A DNA stretch of 64,000 bases from Providencia manganoxydans. Its GTDB lineage: Bacteria; Pseudomonadota; Gammaproteobacteria; Enterobacterales; Enterobacteriaceae. Shown here piece after piece: positions 19,656 through 26,552 of the stretch (position 1 is its first letter; each line of letters begins with the position of its first letter). The stretch covers positions 3,844,001 to 3,908,000 of the forward strand of contig NZ_CP067099.1 of NCBI RefSeq assembly GCF_016618195.1, in the 5' to 3' direction. The notes beneath the pieces were generated by a model. The model was not told where the DNA came from, made no database searches, and saw nothing but the letters and a program-made list of their open reading frames with translations. The position numbers and the translations under genes were made by a program.

Positions 19656-20742
19656 ACCACTTAGGCCGCTTGGCTATCAACAACGCCTTGATCAAGCGTT
19701 TCGCCAAGCATTGATGAAGGCAGCGAACCACTATTTGCAACAGCATGGCGATCACCGTTTTGCTGACAGTCAATTTTACCTAAAAAGCATCTTGCTGATG
19801 AGTTGTTGCTTGGGGTGTTATGCTGCTGCATTGTGGTTAAATAGTACATGGACTTTTTTTGTATTTTATCCGCTATTTATCTGCTTTGCCTTACTACTTG
19901 CAATCAATCTTGTTCATGATGCCTCTCACAATGCGATTTTCAAACAGGCGAAAGCTAATCGCTGGCTTAATTTTTGGGTCACCATCCCTCTAGGCCTCGA
20001 TCCTGAATGTTGGCGAGTACGACATATTATTTTCCATCATGCTCACACCAATATTCGCCATTATGATCTGGATATTGAAGAAAACTTTGTATTACGACAA
20101 ACACCTCACCAACGTTGGTACCCTTTTATGAGGGCGCAACATCTTTATTGGCCACTTGTTGCAGCATTAACCTTCCCAGCGCTGATTTGGTTATTTGATT
20201 GGTTAGACCGATTCCACTTTACGCGAGTCGCTCCACATATGCGCCATCAAGGGCAACGCGGCATCATGGCATTTTTATTGGCCAAACTGCTGCATATTGT
20301 CGTGGCGATTGTTATTCCATTTTACGCCCTTGCCGATAAACACATTGGCCTTGGAACCCTATTACTGATCTATTTATTGAGTCAAATGTTGGCTTCTTTG
20401 GTGTTTGTCGTCTTGATATTGGGAACTCACTGGGCAAAAGCCACCTTCTATACACCACCAGAACAAGGCAATATGCCACATGGGTTTTACCATCATACTT
20501 TTTCAACCACTTACGATTGGCATACCACACCCCGCTGGTTAACTTATTGGTTAGGTGGCTTGAACTTACATTTAACCCATCATTTATTTCCAAATTGGAA
20601 TCATCGTCATTATCCAGCTTTAGCATTAATCATTGAAGATACCGCCAAACAATTCTCAATGGATTATCATTGTATTTCTTCTAAAGAATTATTTAGTTAC
20701 CAGCAACGATTCTTAAAAGAAATGGGGCAAGGTAAAAAATAA
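19645..20742 (+). CDS. Membrane acyl desaturase (fatty acid desaturase family)
   Basis: A 365-residue membrane desaturase with all three histidine boxes: HDASH (91-95), HHAHTN (131-136, with His127 just before) and HLTHH (309-313). The HxxHH third box and spacing match acyl-lipid/linoleoyl-CoA desaturases. Four membrane segments are predicted by hydrophobicity. It overlaps the hydroxylase gene by 11 nt and is the last gene of the operon. It would insert a double bond into a membrane-bound acyl chain. A hairpin terminator follows the stop codon immediately. Confidence 0.9.
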   Translation: MRPEPLRPLGYQQRLDQAFRQALMKAANHYLQQHGDHRFADSQFYLKSILLMSCCLGCYAAALWLNSTWTFFVFYPLFICFALLLAINLVHDASHNAIFKQAKANRWLNFWVTIPLGLDPECWRVRHIIFHHAHTNIRHYDLDIEENFVLRQTPHQRWYPFMRAQHLYWPLVAALTFPALIWLFDWLDRFHFTRVAPHMRHQGQRGIMAFLLAKLLHIVVAIVIPFYALADKHIGLGTLLLIYLLSQMLASLVFVVLILGTHWAKATFYTPPEQGNMPHGFYHHTFSTTYDWHTTPRWLTYWLGGLNLHLTHHLFPNWNHRHYPALALIIEDTAKQFSMDYHCISSKELFSYQQRFLKEMGQGKK

Positions 20743-20774
20743 ATCACAAAGACTTAATCCTTGTGATTTATTGT
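20740..20774. terminator. Terminator hairpin at the end of the lipid operon
   Basis: TAAATCACAA (20740-20749, starting at the desaturase stop codon) pairs perfectly with TTGTGATTTA (20761-20770). The loop is 11 nt. It lies between converging genes and the A/T-rich ends could let it work in both directions. Confidence 0.75.
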
Positions 20775-20810
20775 CTGAATATGATATTTAAACGTATCAA
20801 TTAAATCTTA

Positions 20811-22130
20811 CTATCTATCTACCACAATGTTTTGATTGATAATTTCATCACCACTATTACCAACCATTTGGGCAAATTTCTCAATGGGATCTGTTTTCAG
20901 TGCATAAAGTCTTTTTAGCGCAAATGGATTATCACCTAAATGAACCTTACCTTGAATTGTTGTCACAGCAAGGCCTAGCCCCGCTTGTTTTGCCGCTATC
21001 ATGGCAGTTTGATTAAAACCACCAAATGGGTAAGCTAAATAACGTTGGTTTGGCTCAAACTTCTGTAATACCCGCATAGAACGTTGGAAATCGAGAAAAA
21101 TAGTATGTTCCTTGCGGCTAAATAGAATTGGGCTATTGCGGTAATCTAACTTATGTAAAAAATGCGTATGCGACTGAATATTAAAGACATCTTGGCTGGT
21201 TTTAATTTCTTGTTTACTCATAAATTGCAACCCATCTGGGCTCCATTTTTGAGGAATTGTTTTGACTCGTGATGAAATCACAAATAAGGTCGCCTGCTGC
21301 TGATTATTTTTTAAAATCGGATACGCATAGCGATAAACTGACTTTAAGCCATCATCAAAAGTAAGCACGACCGATTTGGCGGGTAAATTCACAGACTTAT
21401 TTAGATAACCTTCAATATCTTCCAAAGCTAATGTCTGGTAACCCGCTTGCTTCAAATAATTCATTTGCGTTTGAAATGCTTCAACTGAAGTCGTCGTCGA
21501 AGTATGCTGAAATTTTTTATTTTCGCTGTTTCTTAATAGATGGTGATAGGTCAAAATTGGGATCCCTTTATCCATCTCAACATCCGCTAATTTGATATAG
21601 CCTAAGCGATCTCCTAAACGAATAATCAGCCATGCTATCTTCTGCCCCCCTTTTTCCGTTTTGATCATACGATCTAACACTGGGTAGCGCAGATTACTGA
21701 ACAACATCGCGATTGGCTGGTTGCTTTCTTTAGCGGAACGGTAAACCGGGGTATTTTGCGTTGTCAGTAAATAATCATAAATTGGATTATTTAAATCATT
21801 CAGCCGATCATCTACAGGGGCTAAGCGTGGTTTTTGAGTCGATATTGCGTCGACATTCACGTAAGCATAATCATTACCGAATTGCATCGGTCGGTAATCA
21901 CCTGCGGGACTATACAAATAAAAGCCATGTTCTGCATAAAGCTCCGCTACTGCCTTCATTTCACCCGCAATCGGAGCAAAAATAGCCTCATCTTGTTTGA
22001 CTTGCATAAGTGTTGGAGGGATGTCTGCAAGTTGCCAATCCTTGGTACTATGTGGCAATACCTGTGCATACGATTTCGGTATCAATAAAAAAATAAAAGC
22101 AACGACCAACATCCACAACTGATTGCGCAT
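20811..22130 (-). CDS. Secreted polysaccharide deacetylase (NodB fold) with SH3b-like region
   Basis: A 439-residue exported protein with a signal peptide (cleavage near SYAQ, residue 23). The NodB catalytic domain spans about residues 190-430. It carries the Asp pair in LTFDDG (257-261) and the metal histidines in SHTHFLH (320-326), which resemble the PgaB/IcaB group that de-N-acetylates poly-N-acetylglucosamine. Residues about 128-186 look like an SH3b wall-binding domain (PVYRSAKESNQP ... RLGDRLGYIKLADVE). No pga genes are nearby, so the substrate is open: it could be an exopolysaccharide or peptidoglycan. Confidence 0.83.
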   Translation of the reverse strand: MRNQLWMLVVAFIFLLIPKSYAQVLPHSTKDWQLADIPPTLMQVKQDEAIFAPIAGEMKAVAELYAEHGFYLYSPAGDYRPMQFGNDYAYVNVDAISTQKPRLAPVDDRLNDLNNPIYDYLLTTQNTPVYRSAKESNQPIAMLFSNLRYPVLDRMIKTEKGGQKIAWLIIRLGDRLGYIKLADVEMDKGIPILTYHHLLRNSENKKFQHTSTTTSVEAFQTQMNYLKQAGYQTLALEDIEGYLNKSVNLPAKSVVLTFDDGLKSVYRYAYPILKNNQQQATLFVISSRVKTIPQKWSPDGLQFMSKQEIKTSQDVFNIQSHTHFLHKLDYRNSPILFSRKEHTIFLDFQRSMRVLQKFEPNQRYLAYPFGGFNQTAMIAAKQAGLGLAVTTIQGKVHLGDNPFALKRLYALKTDPIEKFAQMVGNSGDEIINQNIVVDR

Positions 22131-22572
22131 ATCCTACCTATTATGACTATTCAAACACAGTTTATACTCTCAATCATACGAGGAGTAGCTAAGCAATCAG
22201 CAAACAAGCCACTAGCGCTGGCAAACTATATGTTCAATAGCGAACACGATAATTCAACAAGTTGTGCTACAACCTCGAAATAAGACAAATAGATTTTAAA
22301 CCGACTCTTTGATTCCCCCTATACCCCGAAGAAAAAATAATCGGATATGGCCTCCCTATTTCCGTCAAATTGGTATCACAACTGATATATTTTCCATCAT
22401 GGCCAGACAAAACAACTCAACCTAACTCAAATTTATAAACCTCATTCTTAAACACCGCATATACAGAAAATAAAATTATCGTGAAACGATAATTTTTTTC
22501 TTTACTACGATAATTTTTTATTATAATTTGATAATTAATGTACTAACGCAAGGTCTATGTGGATAAACGGAA
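22131..22572. other. Intergenic region upstream of the DUF2975 gene
   Basis: About 440 bp between divergent genes. The right half contains a hairpin with a T-run (22475-22500) and repeated CGATAAT motifs. The left half shows nothing I can name; a small RNA ending at the hairpin is possible. Confidence 0.5.
22475..22535 (+). promoter_or_regulatory. CGATAAT repeat cluster with terminator-like hairpin
   Basis: ATTATCG (22475-22481) and CGATAAT (22487-22493) form a 7-bp hairpin followed directly by seven T. A second CGATAAT lies at 22508-22514 and a related GATAAT at 22530-22535, just before the DUF2975 start at 22573. The hairpin plus T-run is what an intrinsic terminator looks like, yet no gene precedes it on this strand. 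Alternatively the repeats are operators for the small HTH protein of the same pair. Confidence 0.5.
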
Positions 22573-23127
22573 ATGAGCAAAAGTAAGAAAAAATTATTTT
22601 TTTATTCTAAATCAGTCGCTTTTATAATTTGGATAATGGCAATCGCAGATCTAGTTTGTGATTACTATTTTTGGGCAACTCAAAAAGAACAAATGTTGTA
22701 CGGGATAATCGAAAACATTGATCCGACGTTGTTAGACAAGAGTATCGAACTAAGTTCCATAAGTGTAATATTACTAATGCTACTAACACATATTCCTGTT
22801 TTAATTTCTTCTATAAGCCTATTTTTTGTTGGTTATTTCTTTTTTGAAGCATCAAAAGGCGAAATTTGGACACAACGAAATATCAAAACACTCTTTATTG
22901 GTGGAATATTAGCAGTCATAACACCTATCGTGAATGGCATGTTAGGCTCATTAACAAGTTTAGCATTATCAATAAGTTTACCGCCTGGTGAACGCATTTT
23001 TGTCTTTTATTTAGGGTTTTCTTTAAATGCAATGCGTGAGATAATTTACGGCATTATGATCCTCTCTCTCGCACTAATAATGAAAGAAGCAAAAAAAATT
23101 AGTGATGAAAATCAACAGTATATATAA
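22573..23127 (+). CDS. DUF2975-type four-helix membrane protein
   Basis: A 184-residue inner-membrane protein with four hydrophobic segments (about 12-33, 60-90, 110-135, 148-170). The layout fits DUF2975, whose function is unknown. As in many Gram-positive and some enterobacterial genomes, it is followed after two bases by a tiny HTH gene, so the two are co-expressed and probably act together. The gene is AT-rich and Lys/Ile-rich, unlike the lipid operon before it. No catalytic motif is visible. Confidence 0.8.
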   Translation: MSKSKKKLFFYSKSVAFIIWIMAIADLVCDYYFWATQKEQMLYGIIENIDPTLLDKSIELSSISVILLMLLTHIPVLISSISLFFVGYFFFEASKGEIWTQRNIKTLFIGGILAVITPIVNGMLGSLTSLALSISLPPGERIFVFYLGFSLNAMREIIYGIMILSLALIMKEAKKISDENQQYI

Positions 23128-23129
23128 CT

Positions 23130-23330
23130 ATGCCTATAATAATAACTCTAGATGTTTTGATGGTTGAGAAAAAAATAAAATCAAAGGATTTAGCTTTAGA
23201 GCTAGGTATCACCGAGGCAAACTTATCCTTGCTCAAAAATGGGAAAATAAAAGGAATTAAATTTTCCACACTAGAAAAACTATGCGAAATTTTAGATTGT
23301 CAGCCTGGAGATATTATTAAATATACTTAA
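23130..23330 (+). CDS. Small YozG-type XRE/HTH regulator
   Basis: A 66-residue single-domain Cro/CI-type HTH protein. The helices are visible in KDLALELGITEANLSLLKNG, and the C-terminal LCEILDCQPGDIIKY is the conserved end of the YozG/HTH_26 group. It starts two bases after the DUF2975 gene. These pairs are thought to be membrane protein plus repressor modules, with the small protein probably controlling its own promoter. It is unrelated to the MrpJ-like proteins in this window, lacking the SQQQIS motif. Confidence 0.85.
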   Translation: MPIIITLDVLMVEKKIKSKDLALELGITEANLSLLKNGKIKGIKFSTLEKLCEILDCQPGDIIKYT

Positions 23331-23488
23331 ACCTTTATTAAGATTATTGATAAAAATTACTTACAAAAAATGATGGTACAATAAAAAATCACCATATATC
23401 AAATAGTTAAACCAAACAACTCGTTTATAAAAATAACAAAATTAAATAAAAATGCTATCTTATACATATCGTTAATAAGCTTTTAAAA

Positions 23489-23692
23489 ATGAAAATAAAA
23501 TACTTTATTTTTGCACTGTTTTTATACTTATCATATTATTCGTTAGGTAGCTACATTTTGAATTACAATACATCTAACTATATTTCAAACGGAGATATTA
23601 TCTCTCATTTAAAATATAAAAATAATTCTGAGGGCTTATATTTAACAATAAAAAAATCAATAGAAAAAATTTATTACAGCCGCTTAATTTAA
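23489..23692 (+). CDS. Hypothetical small exported protein
   Basis: A 67-residue protein that I do not recognise. The first 22 residues form a signal peptide or membrane anchor (MKIKYFIFALFLYLSYYSLG), followed by a short polar Asn/Lys/Tyr-rich part. The DNA is very AT-rich and no clear ribosome-binding site precedes the ATG, so coding status is uncertain. A second small exported protein follows 60 bp later. Confidence 0.4.
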   Translation: MKIKYFIFALFLYLSYYSLGSYILNYNTSNYISNGDIISHLKYKNNSEGLYLTIKKSIEKIYYSRLI

Positions 23693-23752
23693 TTGCGTTA
23701 TTAAACTAAAAACACACTACATTCTAACCCAAGTTGATATGAGACTTTAAAC

Positions 23753-24082
23753 ATGATTAAATTACTATTTATTTTCATGACCTTTCTTATTCCAGTTCAT
23801 AGCTTTGCTTTGAATGATTTAAACAATAATAATGAATTAATTTATAACTATATTTACCCAAAGAAAGACCCCTTGATTTTCAATGGGAAGCTCGGTGAGT
23901 CACCATCCAACAACTACATGATTAAAAACACAAATCAATCAAAATACTTTAATTTTAATGTAACTAATAACCAAGAATACAGACAATATCTTGATGACCG
24001 ACAAGAGCAATTTTATCAAGGGGGAACTCGAGCATTGAATCACTATTCAGATAACTTGGGTATAATAATTCCATTTAATTAA
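23753..24082 (+). CDS. Hypothetical small secreted protein
   Basis: A 109-residue protein with a convincing signal peptide (MIKLLFIFMTFLIPVHSFA, cleavage near residue 19). The mature part is polar, Asn/Tyr-rich, without cysteines, and contains FNGKLGESPSNNYMIKN. I recognise no family. A gag motif lies about ten bases before the ATG. It shares its AT-rich composition and exported character with the preceding small gene and may be part of the same unit. Confidence 0.5.
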   Translation: MIKLLFIFMTFLIPVHSFALNDLNNNNELIYNYIYPKKDPLIFNGKLGESPSNNYMIKNTNQSKYFNFNVTNNQEYRQYLDDRQEQFYQGGTRALNHYSDNLGIIIPFN

Positions 24083-24169
24083 TAGCTGTATCAATATTTT
24101 TCACTTCAAAAATGTTGAATTAGAAAAGCCATTATTTCAAATAACAAACGTTATTATTTAATAACAATG

Positions 24170-24199
24170 ACGATATAGCCATTAAAATGGCTATATCGT
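24170..24199. terminator. Strong hairpin downstream of dmsD
   Basis: ACGATATAGCCATT (24170-24183) and AATGGCTATATCGT (24186-24199) form a perfect 14-bp inverted repeat. It begins 13 bp after the dmsD stop on the minus strand and separates it from the converging small secreted gene. The T-run is weak, so it may be a bidirectional terminator or mRNA-end stabiliser. Confidence 0.7.
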
Positions 24200-24212
24200 T
24201 CACTCATATTTT

Positions 24213-24827
24213 CTAGCGGAAAAAGATCTCTTTGTCGGCCACATCAATCTTTAATGAATTCTGCCAACCTGTCAGCGTCAATTGCGCTAACTCTGCCAAC
24301 CCCACATAAAATGGAAAATTGGCATTAGCTTGCAGTTTATTGAGATAATGAAACGCCCAAGGCAATAAATGCTGAGCTAATAACTCATTTAATTTAAGCG
24401 GCTCATTCTCAGCAACCCATGCCACCATCATCAACATCAAACCAAAATGATCTTCAGGTTCATTTTGCGTTAAACAAATATCAATGTGATTATGTTGCAT
24501 CCATTCACGTAATTGCAGTGTGGAATCACCAAAAATGACATTTTCTTTATCTAGCCACACAGAACCCCATGGCGGTGATGGCAATGCGTAAGGGCCAATA
24601 AATAGCCGCTGATAAGCTTCATCTAAGATTTCATTATCTGTCTGCAAAACAGCTAATTGACGGCCAATAGTCTGTTTTTGCTCTGCCGAACCATATGGCC
24701 AATCTTCAGCCCATTGAGGTGATGACAGTAAGCCAATAATGTCTTGCACCTCATTTGGCGAATAATAGAACGCGGCGCCAAGAACCCGCGCCGTCAAAGA
24801 AATATTGTTCAAAGATTGTTCGTTCAT
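24213..24827 (-). CDS. dmsD: Tat proofreading chaperone DmsD
   Basis: A 204-residue cytosolic chaperone of the TorD/DmsD family, the same length as E. coli DmsD. It binds the twin-arginine leader of DmsA until the molybdenum cofactor is inserted. The family stretch YQRLFIGPYALPSPPWGSVW (about residues 70-89) is present, as is EPEDHFGLML near residue 125. The gene lies downstream of dmsABC on the same strand, separated by about 240 bp containing a repeat copy and a hairpin, so it may be transcribed separately. Confidence 0.93.
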   Translation of the reverse strand: MNEQSLNNISLTARVLGAAFYYSPNEVQDIIGLLSSPQWAEDWPYGSAEQKQTIGRQLAVLQTDNEILDEAYQRLFIGPYALPSPPWGSVWLDKENVIFGDSTLQLREWMQHNHIDICLTQNEPEDHFGLMLMMVAWVAENEPLKLNELLAQHLLPWAFHYLNKLQANANFPFYVGLAELAQLTLTGWQNSLKIDVADKEIFFR

Positions 24828-24875
24828 GATGTGCTTCTATTCACTTTTTATATAACTATTAATAATAAAAGGGAT

Positions 24876-24984
24876 TATACTCTAAATAATTCGAGTTGCA
24901 GGTAGGCGACAAACGAAAATAGTCGGGAGCTTAGTCCCTTATGCCTTAACGAAAAATCCTACAACTTGAAAGATAACGGATATA
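24876..24984. repeat. Intergenic palindromic repeat, copy 3
   Basis: Left end TATACTCTAAATAATTCGAG and right end CAACTTGAAAGATAACGGATA enclose a central region of about 65 bp. It lies in the gap between dmsC and dmsD. The palindromic ends could fold in the RNA. Confidence 0.85.
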
Positions 24985-25028
24985 TATCCCCTAAAACCTA
25001 TAACTATGTGACTGATGTGAGAGAATAC

Positions 25029-25055
25029 AGGCTTAGCAACAAGATTGCTAAGCCT
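25029..25055 (-). terminator. Stem-loop after dmsC
   Basis: AGGCTTAGCAA (25029-25039) and TTGCTAAGCCT (25045-25055) form a perfect 11-bp stem with a 5-nt loop, nine bases after the dmsC stop. The following T content is modest. It probably ends or stabilises the dmsABC transcript. Confidence 0.7.
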
Positions 25056-25064
25056 AAGAGTATA

Positions 25065-25922
25065 TTAATTAACAGCCATACCCACCGTCATATGCAGACC
25101 ATAGAAAACACCGCGTCCGACAATTTCCCCTACAAATACGAATAAAAAACCTATTATCATATTCAGAACGGAGGGATTACGTCTTGCCACTAACGGCATG
25201 ATCCAGCAGCCCAACCCCATTGCAATTGCGACGATCTTAATATCCATCAAGATCCCGTAATCAGGAACCAAATCAACCGCTCTTTGTACTGGCGTTTCAA
25301 TACTAGCCAGATCAAAGCCTTGTGAAATAGCCACTGCTACACTCACTAACAATGCCACAATACTTAACGCAGGCACGCGACGGATACATTGTAAGTCGAA
25401 TCTAGCAATTCGCAGTAAGAGTGCAGCTAATATTGGCCCACCAAGGAATGCCGTTAATACAAAGTTGATTATGGTGTAGCTATTATTCCATGTTGGCACC
25501 GTTTCGATTTGGTAAACACGTGGTATGGCTACAATAAATACGGCTGCTAAAACCATTACCACGATCAACCATAGCTTACCCAATGCGGCTGGCATTTTAT
25601 TCAACACCGCTAATAACCAATACAGGCCACCTAATGCAAAGAATAAAGCTCCGCTGGCAATTTCATTACTTAGCGAAGACGCTCCTAAGCGGTTAAATGC
25701 ATTAAAAGCGCGTAATGGGCTCCCCATATGGATAGTCGATAATAAGAAACCAATGCCCATCAATAGCCAGAGTCCAAACATGCTGTAATGTACCCTGCGA
25801 TTTAGATCAGCCGATAACTTTCCACTCAATAGTACCGCTGCCATCATGACAAAAGCACCCGCGACACTTTGGCCTATAACAGTAAAAAACATTAATGGCC
25901 ATTCATGAATTCCCGATCCCAT
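25065..25922 (-). CDS. dmsC: DMSO reductase membrane anchor DmsC
   Basis: A 285-residue inner-membrane protein with eight hydrophobic segments. It anchors DmsAB and passes electrons from menaquinol. The start MGSGIHEWPLMFFTV matches E. coli DmsC and fixes the ATG at 25922, one base after the dmsB stop; longer in-frame starts inside dmsB are rejected. The length is close to the E. coli protein (287). Confidence 0.95.
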   Translation of the reverse strand: MGSGIHEWPLMFFTVIGQSVAGAFVMMAAVLLSGKLSADLNRRVHYSMFGLWLLMGIGFLLSTIHMGSPLRAFNAFNRLGASSLSNEIASGALFFALGGLYWLLAVLNKMPAALGKLWLIVVMVLAAVFIVAIPRVYQIETVPTWNNSYTIINFVLTAFLGGPILAALLLRIARFDLQCIRRVPALSIVALLVSVAVAISQGFDLASIETPVQRAVDLVPDYGILMDIKIVAIAMGLGCWIMPLVARRNPSVLNMIIGFLFVFVGEIVGRGVFYGLHMTVGMAVN

Positions 25923-25923
25923 A

Positions 25924-26541
25924 TTATACCTCCTCCGGGTTAGCCAGATGCCCGGTGGTATCACCGACAGGACGACTATTGGCATTCAATTTTAAAACAA
26001 TGTTTGGATGAGTATATTCCGCAGATGGCAACGGTGCGATTTCGGCCAAATTACCATATTTTGCCCGTAGCTCTTCGATTGGCGCCAAATCTAATGCACG
26101 CAATGGGCAAGACTCGACACAAATTGGCTTTTTACCTTCAGCAACACGCTCATAGCAGCCATCACATTTGGTCATATGACCTTTCACTTCATCGAATTGC
26201 GGTGCGCCATAAGGGCAAGCCATACTGCAATAACGACAACCAATACAAACTTCTTCGTCAACGACCACGAAACCGTCTTCGCGTTTATGCATGGCCCCAC
26301 TTGGGCATACTTTTGCACAGGCAGGATCGTCGCAGTGATTACAGGAAATCGACAAATAATAAGCAAATACGTTTTGCCCATATACGCCATCCTGCTCTGT
26401 CCAATCACCACCCGCATATTCATAAATACGACGGAAATTAACTTCCGGAGATAAATTTTTAAAGTCCTTACACGCTAGCTCACAGGTTTTGCAGCCAGTG
26501 CAACGACTTGAATCGATATAAAAACCATATTGCGTTGACAT
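25924..26541 (-). CDS. dmsB: DMSO reductase iron-sulfur subunit DmsB
   Basis: A 205-residue ferredoxin-like electron-transfer subunit with four 4Fe-4S cluster motifs, visible as CTGCKTCELAC (near residue 14), CNHCDDPACAKVC, CIGCRYCSMAC and CDGCYERV with CVESC. The start MSTQYGFYIDSSRC equals the E. coli DmsB start and length, so the ATG at 26541 is chosen over one nine bases earlier. It takes electrons from DmsC to the catalytic DmsA. It lies 11 bp after dmsA. Confidence 0.97.
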   Translation of the reverse strand: MSTQYGFYIDSSRCTGCKTCELACKDFKNLSPEVNFRRIYEYAGGDWTEQDGVYGQNVFAYYLSISCNHCDDPACAKVCPSGAMHKREDGFVVVDEEVCIGCRYCSMACPYGAPQFDEVKGHMTKCDGCYERVAEGKKPICVESCPLRALDLAPIEELRAKYGNLAEIAPLPSAEYTHPNIVLKLNANSRPVGDTTGHLANPEEV

Positions 26542-26552
26542 AACTGGCATCC

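Noticed and set aside
13854..20742. Aryl polyene or conventional fatty-acid synthesis cluster
   Set aside because: There is no acyl carrier protein, no ketosynthase/chain-length-factor pair, no dehydratase and no glycosyl- or acyltransferase, so those cluster types do not fit.
26004..26441. A 145-codon open frame antisense to dmsB
   Set aside because: It is the shadow of a well-conserved Cys-rich gene and has no features of its own. Similar antisense frames in potA, the usher genes and the deaminase gene were left out for the same reason.
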